Source: Mycobacterium sp. 1100029.7 (GTDB lineage: Bacteria > Actinomycetota > Actinomycetes > Mycobacteriales > Mycobacteriaceae). Taken from it: 64,000 bases of DNA. Positions 25,508-33,633 of the stretch are shown one piece after another. The translations under genes were made by a program, and so were the position numbers. Each line of letters opens with the position of its first letter. Within the stretch, counting starts at the first letter, position 1. Below the pieces are notes generated by a model. The model saw only the letters and a list, made by a program, of their open reading frames with translations, made no database searches and was not told where the DNA came from. Location: NCBI RefSeq assembly GCF_001665235.1, contig NZ_LZSC01000067.1, positions 25,700-89,699 of the forward strand, given 5' to 3'.

Positions 25508-26656
25508 TCACAGCCCGGCGAAGCGCTCCTTGACCTCTTCTGCGGTGAGGCCGTAATCGGCCAGCGAGTACTTGTGCTTCGGGGCACGGGCGCCGGTTTG
25601 GCTCTCGGCGTGGCTGTCCTCCATGGCCTTTCGGGCCTCGTCGGTCAGATCGATGTCGAAGTGACGATAGACGTTGGCGACCGTCCCGAGCGGATCGGCG
25701 ATCAGGTCGTGGTAGTCGACGTCGCAGAACTGGGCGGGGTCGTATTTGGCTCGCGCGGTGTTGAACAACTGCAGGCCCCGAGACCAGGTTTCCATCGCGT
25801 CGGCACCGATCTGGGCGCCGGAGAAGGTCGTCGACCATCCCTCGGCAGTGTGCTGGGCCAGCGAACACATCGACGCCAGGATCGTTTCCACCGGCCGGTG
25901 GGTCTGGATCACCAGGGCGTCCGGATAGGTCGCCATCAACGCGTCAAGCGCGAACAGGTGGCTGGGATTCTTCAGCACCCAACGCTTTTCGGCATCGTTC
26001 AGGCCGACCAGCTGAAGGTTGCGGCGGTGCCGCTGGTACGACGGCGTCCAGTCCTGCCGCGACAGCCACTGTGAGTAGGTCGGCAGGTGCGAGAGCGTCT
26101 CGTAGGACACCGAATGCAGCGACTGTCGCAGCAGCTGCCAGCACTCCTCCAGCTCGTAGGCGGCCATGAAATGCAGGCCGGTGTACTCCGGGTTCTCCGC
26201 GTGTGCCTTCTCGAACTGCGCGTTCAACTGGCTGTACCACGGGTTTTCGTCCCAGGTGTCACGCGGCGGGCGTGGCTGCGGAAACTCGGCCAGCCACAGG
26301 TGCAGGCCCTGATGCACCGGGTCCGCGCCCAGCAGTCGGTGCAAGATAGTGGTGCCGGTGCGCGGCAGCCCGGTGACGAAGATCGGCCGCTCGATCGCGA
26401 CGTCGGCGTGCTGGGGGTATTGCTTCCAGGCGGACTCGGAGAACAGCCGAGCCACCAGCGCGCCGCGCAGGAAGAACCGATTCATCTTGCTGCCCAGGGG
26501 CGTTAGGCCCGCATCACTGCGGTAGGAGTCCAGCAGCACGCCGAGGGCTTCGCGATAATTGTCGTCGTCGACGCCGAAGTCGTCGAGGCCGACCAGCTTG
26601 GTGGCCGACGCGTGCATGTCCTCGACGGTGCCGACATCGGTGCGCTCACCGGCCAT
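25508..26656 (-). CDS. Sulfotransferase-family protein (Rv3529c-like)
   Basis: 382 residues. The 5'-phosphosulfate-binding P-loop-like motif 'IFVTGLPRTGTTILHRLLG' is at about 90-108, and the 3'-phosphate region 'WVLKNPSHLFALDALMATYPDALVIQTHR' fits the PF13469-type sulfotransferases common in mycobacteria. It would transfer sulfate from PAPS to a hydroxyl, possibly of a sterol or lipid. The ATG at 26656 overlaps the SDR stop (TAATG). Last gene of a three-gene unit that starts behind the KstR site at 28585. Confidence 0.85.
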   Translation of the reverse strand: MAGERTDVGTVEDMHASATKLVGLDDFGVDDDNYREALGVLLDSYRSDAGLTPLGSKMNRFFLRGALVARLFSESAWKQYPQHADVAIERPIFVTGLPRTGTTILHRLLGADPVHQGLHLWLAEFPQPRPPRDTWDENPWYSQLNAQFEKAHAENPEYTGLHFMAAYELEECWQLLRQSLHSVSYETLSHLPTYSQWLSRQDWTPSYQRHRRNLQLVGLNDAEKRWVLKNPSHLFALDALMATYPDALVIQTHRPVETILASMCSLAQHTAEGWSTTFSGAQIGADAMETWSRGLQLFNTARAKYDPAQFCDVDYHDLIADPLGTVANVYRHFDIDLTDEARKAMEDSHAESQTGARAPKHKYSLADYGLTAEEVKERFAGL

Positions 26657-27438
26657 TAGGTGTGGTACTCCCCGCAGTTGACGTCCAGGGTCTGGCCGGT
26701 GATGCCGCTGGACAGGTCGCTGGCCATGAACAGGATCGCCGAGGCGACCTCGTCCTCGGTGGGCAGCCGTTTGAGGTCGGAGTCGGCAGCGGTGGCCTGG
26801 TAGATCTGTTCGGCGGTGGTGCCGTGCTTGCCGGCCTGGTGGTTGAAGTAGCCCTGCAGCGTTTCACCCCAGATATAGCCGGGTGCAACGGAATTGACTC
26901 GGATACCCTGCTCCCCCAGCTCGGTGGCCAGCGAGTGTGACATGGACAGCAGCGCGGACTTGGCCATCTTGTAGGCGCCGTACTTGGCCTGCGAGTGCCG
27001 CAGCACCATGGAGTTGACGTTGACGATCGAGCCCTTCGACTCGGCCAGCGCGTCGGTGAATCCCTGGATGAGTCGCAGCGCGCCAAGCGCACTGAGTTCG
27101 ATCGCGTCACGGATATGCTGGAAGCTGGTGCCCGAGAACGGTTTCAACGACGGCACCCGGAACGCGTTGTTGATCAGCACATCGACCTTGCCGTAGGCCT
27201 CCAAGGTCGCCGCGACCAGGTTCTTCACCTGGTCATCCTCGGTGATGTCGGTGCGTACCGTTGTCGCGCGGCCGCCGAGGTCGGCGATTTGCTTCGCGAC
27301 GTCGTCCAGACGTTCCGGCGTGCGGGCCGCCAGCACCAGGTCCGCACCCTCTCGGGTGCATCGGTGCGCCAGCGTCGTGCCCAGACCCGGACCGACACCG
27401 CTGATCACCACTACCTTGCCATCGAGCAACTTCGTCAT
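26656..27438 (-). CDS. Short-chain dehydrogenase (Rv3530c-like)
   Basis: SDR oxidoreductase of 260 residues. Cofactor motif 'SGVGPGLGTTLA' (about 13-24), 'VDVLINNAF', catalytic Ser in 'VNVNSMVLRHS' and Tyr-x3-Lys in 'YGAYKMAK', then 'VAPGYIWG'. A 17-hydroxysteroid or hydroxyacyl-CoA dehydrogenase role is likely from the context but the substrate is unknown. It overlaps the Rv3531c-like gene by 4 bp (ATGA) upstream and the sulfotransferase gene downstream. Confidence 0.86.
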   Translation of the reverse strand: MTKLLDGKVVVISGVGPGLGTTLAHRCTREGADLVLAARTPERLDDVAKQIADLGGRATTVRTDITEDDQVKNLVAATLEAYGKVDVLINNAFRVPSLKPFSGTSFQHIRDAIELSALGALRLIQGFTDALAESKGSIVNVNSMVLRHSQAKYGAYKMAKSALLSMSHSLATELGEQGIRVNSVAPGYIWGETLQGYFNHQAGKHGTTAEQIYQATAADSDLKRLPTEDEVASAILFMASDLSSGITGQTLDVNCGEYHT

Positions 27439-28574
27439 CCCAACATCCTTGCCTGAATTTGTTGATGGCGCAGTGCGATTCGTGCGCGCCAGTCGTCCTC
27501 GGAAATCTTGTTGTGGTCGAAATACGGCAACGACGCCGGCACCTGGTCGATGTCGACCACCTCGACCGTCGGCCCGTCGGCCTCCGTGAGCTCACGCGAC
27601 ACCCGTTGCCAGCGGAACTGCAGATAACCACGACGGTGGTCCAGCGTCTCCACCCAGTTCGTCACACCCGGGTTCTGGTCGGCCACCACGATGCGCACCA
27701 TGCCGTCCGGATCCGCTTGTGCCTGCGTGTTGTTCAGCGAGGTTTGGTGGTTGATGTAATCCAGCGAGATGTACCACAGGCTGCCGAGCTGGAAGCCGAG
27801 GTAGGGCGCATCCGAAACCGGGATCGTGATCACCATCGCCTGGTCCGGTCGCAGGTCCCAGTGCCCCACCGACGAGTACTGAGTCGCCAGCCCACCGGGA
27901 GTCAACCGTGGCGCCGTGAGCGTGTTGACCGGGAGATTGTCGTAAAACCACTGCGGGAATTGCAACCACGTCTTGACCCGCTGCACCAACTGCTTCGCAG
28001 CTGTCGCATAACGCTTTTCGATCGTCGCGCGAGTCAACGGCGGCGGCGCGGTGCCAGCGGTATCCAGGCGGGAGATCGCCAGTGTGCCACGCTGAGCCGA
28101 CCAGTCGCCATAGACCTCGCGGATCACCAACTGTCCGGGGCTGGTCGGGCGCACCCGCCACTCGAAGCTGCCGTCGGCCGCGATCTCGAGTTCCCGGTCG
28201 TCGAAAGCCGCCTGGCTGACGGGCACGAAGTCGTCGGTGTACTCACCGCCGAGCAGCTGGAAGCTCAAGTCGGTGGTGGTACCGCGGACGCCGGTGACCA
28301 CGTAGTCGTGGTTGGCGTGCACGCGGGTGCCGAAGTACAGGGTGTCGGGATTGTCCAGGCCCATCTTGGTGAACGGCCCGGTGCCCGACTGCAGGAACGG
28401 ATGGTCGCGCTCGTAGTCGAAGGCCAGGTGGGTGCAGGCCGCGATGCAGCCCGCCAGATACTGCAGCCCTTCGAGCAAATCGGCTTCGGACTCGATGAAG
28501 GGTGCGGCGGCGACGAGATTCTCGGCCTCGGCGATCGCGGAGGACAGCGGATCAGAAAAGGGGAGGGAGGACAC
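27435..28574 (-). CDS. Conserved protein, Rv3531c-like (DUF1214-like fold)
   Basis: 379 residues, GTG start at 28574, only 10 bp downstream of a perfect KstR operator. No catalytic motif is recognised. 'MVITIPVSDAPYLGFQLGSLWYISLDYINHQTSLN' and 'WVETLDHRRGYLQFRWQ' resemble DUF1214/DUF1254 proteins, which are paired beta-rich domains. It is the first gene of an overlapped trio with an SDR and a sulfotransferase, conserved in the cholesterol region of M. tuberculosis. A hydratase or binding role for a sterol derivative is conceivable; not established. Confidence 0.8.
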   Translation of the reverse strand: MSSLPFSDPLSSAIAEAENLVAAAPFIESEADLLEGLQYLAGCIAACTHLAFDYERDHPFLQSGTGPFTKMGLDNPDTLYFGTRVHANHDYVVTGVRGTTTDLSFQLLGGEYTDDFVPVSQAAFDDRELEIAADGSFEWRVRPTSPGQLVIREVYGDWSAQRGTLAISRLDTAGTAPPPLTRATIEKRYATAAKQLVQRVKTWLQFPQWFYDNLPVNTLTAPRLTPGGLATQYSSVGHWDLRPDQAMVITIPVSDAPYLGFQLGSLWYISLDYINHQTSLNNTQAQADPDGMVRIVVADQNPGVTNWVETLDHRRGYLQFRWQRVSRELTEADGPTVEVVDIDQVPASLPYFDHNKISEDDWRARIALRHQQIQARMLG

Positions 28575-28584
28575 GCCTAGACGC

Positions 28585-28598
28585 TAGAACGTGTTCTA
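28585..28598. promoter_or_regulatory. KstR operator upstream of the Rv3531c-like gene
   Basis: TAGAACGTGTTCTA, a perfect 14-bp palindrome. On the minus strand TAGAAC can be the -10, giving a transcript that starts about at the GTG 28574. Confidence 0.92.
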
Positions 28599-28662
28599 CT
28601 TTTTCGTCAATGGCGAACATTCCTGCGCGTCGCCGACGACGTTTACAAACGAGGCCCGATCG

Positions 28663-28962
28663 CTACGAAGTGCACTGCTGCGACAGGTCGATCAGATGCT
28701 GGCGCACATCGGGGTGCCGGTTGAGGTAGTCGATGACGTTGGGTCCGCCACCTTCGGCCTGCGACTTGGCGGACAGCTGCGCTTTGACGTCCGGGTGCCG
28801 GGTCAAGTACGAGTCGATCGACTGGCCCACGGTCTGATTACACGGATCCGCGTTCGCCATCGGCAGCGCGATCAGCGTCGCGGCGGTCGTCGTCAGTAGC
28901 CCCCCGGCGAGCAGGCCGTACAGTCCGCGGCGCGCGAGGCCGGGTGTGTTGGATTTGCTCAT
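28663..28962 (-). CDS. Small secreted haemophore-like (MHB-domain) protein
   Basis: 99 residues with a Sec signal peptide (basic 'RRG', hydrophobic about 14-35, cleavage near 'MANA-DP'). The mature 60 residues have two 'YL-x-RHPDV' repeats (HPDV at 56-59 and 83-86) and two Cys (C41, C97) likely to form a disulfide; this is the pattern of the mycobacterial haem-binding (MHB) family. It probably binds haem or a porphyrin outside the membrane. It is not in the M. tuberculosis version of this locus. No KstR box is seen directly upstream. Confidence 0.82.
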   Translation of the reverse strand: MSKSNTPGLARRGLYGLLAGGLLTTTAATLIALPMANADPCNQTVGQSIDSYLTRHPDVKAQLSAKSQAEGGGPNVIDYLNRHPDVRQHLIDLSQQCTS

Positions 28963-29028
28963 GCGGGTCAGGCTACCCCCGCCAGCTGTGCCCGGGCTGT
29001 GCCGCGGCTGTGCTGTGCGGCAGTGGGA

Positions 29029-30081
29029 TCAGTGTGTCGCCGCGCTTTCGCGTTCCCGCTTGATCTCCAGCGCGATGTCGATGAGCTGGTCTTCCTGACC
29101 GCCGATCAGCTTGCGCTGGCCGGCCCGGTGCAACAGCTCGTGTGCCGGGACGCCGTAGCGCTCCCCCTGGCGAACGGCGTGCTTGAGAAAGCTCGAGTAC
29201 ACCCCGGAGTAGCCCATGATCAACGCATTGCGGTCGAGCAGGCACTCGGCGGGCATCGCCGGACGCACGACGTCCTCCGCGGCGTCGGCGATGTCGAAGA
29301 AGTCGATGCCCGTCTTGACGCCGATCTTGTCGAAAACTCCGATCAGGGCCTCGACCGGCGCGTTGCCCGCGCCCGCACCGAACCGGCGCACGCTGCCGTC
29401 GATCTGCTTGGCGCCTGCGCGCACCGCCTCGACGGAGTTGGCCACTCCGAGTCCGAGGTTCTCGTGGCCATGGAAGCCGACTTGAGCGTCGTCACCGAGT
29501 TCGGCGACCAACGCCTGGACGCGGTCGGCGACGCCGTCGAGCACCAGGGCGCCGGCAGAGTCGACGACGTAAACGCACTGGCAGCCGGCGTCGGCCATGA
29601 TGCGGGCCTGCGCGGCCAGCTTCTCGGGCGGGATGGTGTGAGCCATCATCAAGAACCCGACGGTTTCCAGGCCCAGCTCACGAGCCAGACCGAAATGCTG
29701 GATCGAGACGTCGGCTTCGGTGCAGTGCGTGGCGATTCGGCAAATCGACCCGCCGTTGTCCTGGGCCTCTTTGATGTCCTCTTTGGTGCCGACCCCCGGC
29801 AACATCAGAAATGCGATCTTGGCTTCTTTGGCCGTCTCGGCGGCGAGCTTGATCAACTCCTGCTCGGGCGTCTTGGAAAAGCCGTAATTGAACGACGAGC
29901 CGCCCAGCCCGTCGCCGTGGGTCACCTCGATCACCGGAACGCCCGCGGCGTCCAGCGCCGACACGATCGATCCGACCTCGTCCTTGGTGAACTGGTGGCG
30001 TTTGTGATGCGAGCCGTCGCGCAGCGACGTGTCCGTCATGCGGACGTCCCAGACCGGGTTGAAGAAGATGTCAGTACTCAT
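29029..30081 (-). CDS. hsaF: 4-hydroxy-2-oxohexanoate/valerate aldolase HsaF
   Basis: 350-residue DmpG/BphI-type class II aldolase that cleaves the A/B-ring-derived 4-hydroxy-2-oxohexanoate to pyruvate and propanal. 'RMTDTSLRDGSHHKRH' supplies R21 and the metal ligand D22; 'QVGFHGHENLGL' supplies the two His ligands. The aldehyde is passed through a tunnel to HsaG. Its ATG at 30081 overlaps the hsaG stop (ATGA), consistent with the tight aldolase-dehydrogenase complex. Confidence 0.96.
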   Translation of the reverse strand: MSTDIFFNPVWDVRMTDTSLRDGSHHKRHQFTKDEVGSIVSALDAAGVPVIEVTHGDGLGGSSFNYGFSKTPEQELIKLAAETAKEAKIAFLMLPGVGTKEDIKEAQDNGGSICRIATHCTEADVSIQHFGLARELGLETVGFLMMAHTIPPEKLAAQARIMADAGCQCVYVVDSAGALVLDGVADRVQALVAELGDDAQVGFHGHENLGLGVANSVEAVRAGAKQIDGSVRRFGAGAGNAPVEALIGVFDKIGVKTGIDFFDIADAAEDVVRPAMPAECLLDRNALIMGYSGVYSSFLKHAVRQGERYGVPAHELLHRAGQRKLIGGQEDQLIDIALEIKRERESAATH

Positions 30082-31016
30082 GCTTGTGCTCCTCCCGCCG
30101 ACTTGCTCGTCGCCAGGGACTCCTTGGCGATCTCCTCGCCGACCTTGGTGGCCGCGGCGGTCATGATGTCGAGGTTGCCCGCGTAGGGCGGCAGGTAGTC
30201 GCCGGCACCCTCGACCTCAACGAACGTCGTGACCAGGGCCTGACCACCGGAGTGGACCGACGGATCGTCGAACTGCGGCTCGTTGAGCAGCCGGTATCCC
30301 GGCACGTAGGTCTGCACCTCGGCGACCACATCCTTGATGGATTGGGCGATCGCGTCGCGGTCGGCGTCCTCGGGGATGGCGCAGAAGATGGTGTCGCGCA
30401 TGATCATCGGCGGATCGGCGGGGTTCAGAATGATGATCGCCTTGCCGCGCTTGGCGCCACCGATCGTCTCGACGCCCCGGCTGGTGGTCTTGGTGAACTC
30501 GTCGATGTTGGCCCTGGTCCCCGGGCCGGCCGACAGCGAGGCGACCGAGGCGACGATTTCGGCGTAGGGCACCCCCCCTTTTTCGACCAGTGCCCGACTG
30601 ACTGCGTACACGATGGGGATGGTCGCCTGCCCGCCGCAGGTGATCATGTTGACGTTCGGCGCGTCCAGGTGTTCGCGCAGATTCGCCGGCGGAATGACCG
30701 CCGGGCCCACCGCGGCCGGCGTCAGGTCGATGGCCCGGATCCCGGCGGCCTCGTATTTCGGCGCCGCGTCCCGGTGGACATACGCGCTGGTGGCCTCGAA
30801 GACCAGGTCCGGCTTCTCGGACTGGGCCAGCAGCCAGTCGACGCCTTCGTGGGTGGTTTCCAGCCCCAGCTTGCGGGCCCGCGCCAAGCCTTCGCTTTCC
30901 GGATCGATGCCGACCATCCAGCGCGGCTCCAGCCAGTCCGATCTCAGTAGCTTGTAGAGCAAGTCGGTGCTGATATTTCCCGACCCGACAATTGCGACGC
31001 TTGCCTTCGACGGCAT
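30078..31016 (-). CDS. hsaG: Acylating acetaldehyde/propanal dehydrogenase HsaG
   Basis: 312 residues; converts propanal (from HsaF) plus CoA and NAD+ to propionyl-CoA. N-terminal Rossmann motif 'AIVGSGNISTDLLYKLL' (8-24) and the catalytic Cys127 in 'VNMITCGGQATIP' are clear, as is the late 'GYRLLNEPQFD' segment of the BphJ family. It follows hsaE after 64 bp and overlaps hsaF. Confidence 0.96.
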   Translation of the reverse strand: MPSKASVAIVGSGNISTDLLYKLLRSDWLEPRWMVGIDPESEGLARARKLGLETTHEGVDWLLAQSEKPDLVFEATSAYVHRDAAPKYEAAGIRAIDLTPAAVGPAVIPPANLREHLDAPNVNMITCGGQATIPIVYAVSRALVEKGGVPYAEIVASVASLSAGPGTRANIDEFTKTTSRGVETIGGAKRGKAIIILNPADPPMIMRDTIFCAIPEDADRDAIAQSIKDVVAEVQTYVPGYRLLNEPQFDDPSVHSGGQALVTTFVEVEGAGDYLPPYAGNLDIMTAAATKVGEEIAKESLATSKSAGGAQA

Positions 31017-31080
31017 GATGCTCCCTTTTTCGAAGCTTTAAATCGACTGATTCAAAACTAAGTCCAAGACTATTTCCAGC

Positions 31081-31866
31081 CTATTCAAACGACAAATGGA
31101 CCGACCCCAGCCCGGTGAAATCGGCGACGAACTCGTCACCGGGGCGGGCGTCGATGGCCTTCGTGCAGGAGCCGGGCAGCACGACGTCACCTTTGCGGAG
31201 CCGCACCCCAAAGCTCTCGACCTTGCGGGCCAGCCAGGCCACCGCCGTGACCGGATTTCCCAGCACCGCGTCGCTGCGCCCCTCGGCGATCACCTCACCG
31301 TTGCGAGTCAGCACCGCGTCGATCGTCTTCACGTCGATGTCGGCCGGCGACAACCGGGCCTTGCCCAGCACGAATCCCGCGGACGACGCGTTGTCGGCGA
31401 TGGTGTCGCACAGCGCGATCTTCCAGTCGGTGATTCGGGTGTCGATCAGTTCGATCGACGGCACCAATGCTTCGGTCGCCGCCAGCACATCGTCTTCGGT
31501 GCAACCGGCACCCGGCAGGTCGTCGGCGAGGATGAAGCCCACCTCGACCTCGACCCGCGGGTAGAGAAATCTGCCCGCCTCGACGGGGACGTCTTCGAAG
31601 ACTTCCATCTCGTCGAGCAGGTGGCCGTAATCCGGTTCGTCGACGCCCATCATCTGCTGCATCGCCTTGCTCGACAGGCCCACCTTGTGGCCGAGCACGC
31701 GGGCGCCCTCGGCGACGCGCTGGCGGATGTTGATCAACTGAATTTCGTAGGCGTCGACGACGTCGATATCGGGGTGTGCGGACGTCAGCGGGGCGATCGG
31801 CTCACGGCTGCGTTCAGCCTGCGCCAGGTCGGCAGCCAGCTCGTCGCGGGTCGCAGAACTGAGCAT
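31081..31866 (-). CDS. hsaE: 2-hydroxyhexa-2,4-dienoate hydratase HsaE
   Basis: 261 residues of the fumarylacetoacetase-like MhpD/BphH family. It hydrates the HsaD product 2-hydroxyhexa-2,4-dienoate to 4-hydroxy-2-oxohexanoate. Metal-binding acids are in 'RVEVEVGFILADD' and 'SIELIDTRITDWK'. The ATG at 31866 lies 57 bp downstream of the KstR site (minus strand), so hsaE-hsaG-hsaF is a sterol-induced operon. The other hsa genes (hsaA-D) are not in this window. Confidence 0.95.
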   Translation of the reverse strand: MLSSATRDELAADLAQAERSREPIAPLTSAHPDIDVVDAYEIQLINIRQRVAEGARVLGHKVGLSSKAMQQMMGVDEPDYGHLLDEMEVFEDVPVEAGRFLYPRVEVEVGFILADDLPGAGCTEDDVLAATEALVPSIELIDTRITDWKIALCDTIADNASSAGFVLGKARLSPADIDVKTIDAVLTRNGEVIAEGRSDAVLGNPVTAVAWLARKVESFGVRLRKGDVVLPGSCTKAIDARPGDEFVADFTGLGSVHLSFE

Positions 31867-31923
31867 TTACCGAAGTCCCCTCGTTCGTTTGACCGGGCCG
31901 GTAGCGGCCAGCCCGGGCAATTC

Positions 31924-31937
31924 TATAACGTGTTCTA
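31924..31937. promoter_or_regulatory. KstR operator and predicted leaderless promoter of kstD
   Basis: TATAACGTGTTCTA, exact match to the KstR consensus. TATAAC is a strong -10; 6-8 bases further downstream is the kstD ATG at 31939. The mRNA is therefore probably leaderless and the repressor would cover both -10 and RNA start. It also serves hsaE in the other direction. Confidence 0.9.
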
Positions 31938-31938
31938 C

Positions 31939-33630
31939 ATGACAGCGCAGGAGTACGACGTCGTCGTGGTCGGAAGCGGCGGAGCCGGCATGGTGGCTGC
32001 CCTCACCGCGGCACACCGAGGCCTATCGACACTAGTCGTAGAGAAGGCGCCACACTTCGGCGGCTCGACAGCTCGGTCCGGCGGCGGCGTCTGGATTCCG
32101 AACAACGAGGTCCTCAAGCGCGCCGGCGTCAAGGACACCCCGGAGGCGGCCCGCACCTACCTGCACGGCATCGTCGGCAACGTCGTCGAGCCTGAGCGCA
32201 TCGACACCTACCTGCAGCGCGGTCCGGAGATGCTGTCGTTCGTGCTCAAGCACACGCCACTGAAGATGTGCTGGGTGCCCAAGTATTCCGACTACTACCC
32301 CGAGGCCCCGGGCGGCCGCGATGGGGGGCGCTCGATCGAGCCCAAGCCGTTCAATGCCCGCAAGCTTGGCCCCGACGAGGCCGGCCTGGAGCCGGCTTAC
32401 GGCAAGGTGCCGCTCAATGTTGTTGTGATGCAGCAGGATTACGTACGACTGAACATGCTCAAACGCCACCCGCGTGGAGTGCTGCGCAGCCTGAAGGTTG
32501 GCGCCCGCACCGTGTGGGCGAAGAGCACCGGCAAGAACCTGGTCGGTATGGGCCGGGCCCTGATCGCTCCGCTGCGGATCGGGTTACAGCAGGCCGGGGT
32601 TCCGGTCCGGCTGAACACCGCTTTGACTGATCTGTATGTCGAAGACGGCGTGGTGCGCGGTATCTATGTCCGCTCTACCCGCTCGGCGGAATCCGTTGAG
32701 CCGCAGCTGATCCGCGCGCGGCGTGGCGTCATCCTGGCAAGCGGCGGGTTTGAGCACAACGAGCAGATGCGGGTGAAGTACCAGCGCGCGCCGATCACCA
32801 CCGAATGGACCGTCGGCGCCAAGGCCAACACCGGTGACGGCATCCTGGCCGGTGAAAAGCTGGGCGCCGCATTAGACGTCATGGAGGACGCGTGGTGGGG
32901 CCCGACGGTGCCGCTTGTCGGTGCGCCGTGGTTCGCTCTGTCCGAGCGGAATTCGCCGGGGTCGATCATCGTCAACATGTCCGGCAAGCGGTTTATGAAC
33001 GAGTCGATGCCCTACGTCGAGGCCTGCCATCACATGTACGGCGGTGAATACGGCCAAGGCCCGGGACCGGGTGAGAACATTCCTGCCTGGCTGGTGTTCG
33101 ACCAGCAGTACCGGGACCGCTATATCTTCGCGGGATTGCAACCAGGACAACGCATTCCGACCAAGTGGATGGAGTCTGGCGTCATCATCAAGGCCGACAC
33201 GCTGGAAGAGTTGGCCTCGCTGGCCGGGTTGCCGGTCGACGATTTCACCGCGACGGTGGCGCGGTTCAACGGCTTTGCCCGTTCGGGTGTCGACGAGGAC
33301 TTCCGCCGCGGGGAAAGCGCCTACGACAGGTACTACGGCGATCCCACCAACAAGCCCAATCCGAACCTGGGCGAGCTCAGCCACGCACCGTATTACGCCG
33401 CCAAGATGGTGCCCGGTGACCTGGGAACCAAGGGCGGTATCCGCACCGACATCCACGGCCGTGCGCTGCGCGACGACGGCAGCATCATCGACGGGCTCTA
33501 CGCAGCGGGCAACGTCAGTGCACCGGTGATGGGGCACACCTATCCGGGGCCGGGCGGCACCATCGGACCGGCGATGACCTTCGGGTACCTCGCCGCGCTG
33601 CACATAGCCGATCGAAGCGGGAGCAACTAA
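31939..33630 (+). CDS. kstD: 3-ketosteroid delta-1-dehydrogenase KstD
   Basis: FAD enzyme of 563 residues (the length I recall for M. tuberculosis KstD) that introduces the C1-C2 double bond into 3-ketosteroids. The N-terminal FAD motif is 'VVVVGSGGAGMVAALTAAH' (8-26) with the ribose-binding Glu at 'VVEK'; 'GGSTARSGGGVWIPNN' follows. The C-terminal 'YPGPGGTIGPAMTFGYLAA' closes the FAD site. Start ATG 31939, two bases after the KstR box; the frame is open far upstream but that part opposes hsaE. 3 bp spacing to the next gene shows co-transcription. Confidence 0.97.
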   Translation: MTAQEYDVVVVGSGGAGMVAALTAAHRGLSTLVVEKAPHFGGSTARSGGGVWIPNNEVLKRAGVKDTPEAARTYLHGIVGNVVEPERIDTYLQRGPEMLSFVLKHTPLKMCWVPKYSDYYPEAPGGRDGGRSIEPKPFNARKLGPDEAGLEPAYGKVPLNVVVMQQDYVRLNMLKRHPRGVLRSLKVGARTVWAKSTGKNLVGMGRALIAPLRIGLQQAGVPVRLNTALTDLYVEDGVVRGIYVRSTRSAESVEPQLIRARRGVILASGGFEHNEQMRVKYQRAPITTEWTVGAKANTGDGILAGEKLGAALDVMEDAWWGPTVPLVGAPWFALSERNSPGSIIVNMSGKRFMNESMPYVEACHHMYGGEYGQGPGPGENIPAWLVFDQQYRDRYIFAGLQPGQRIPTKWMESGVIIKADTLEELASLAGLPVDDFTATVARFNGFARSGVDEDFRRGESAYDRYYGDPTNKPNPNLGELSHAPYYAAKMVPGDLGTKGGIRTDIHGRALRDDGSIIDGLYAAGNVSAPVMGHTYPGPGGTIGPAMTFGYLAALHIADRSGSN

Positions 33631-33633
33631 GCC

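Noticed and set aside
31096..31938. N-terminal extension of kstD
   Set aside because: It is antisense to hsaE and crosses the KstR box; the FAD motif and family length fit ATG 31939.
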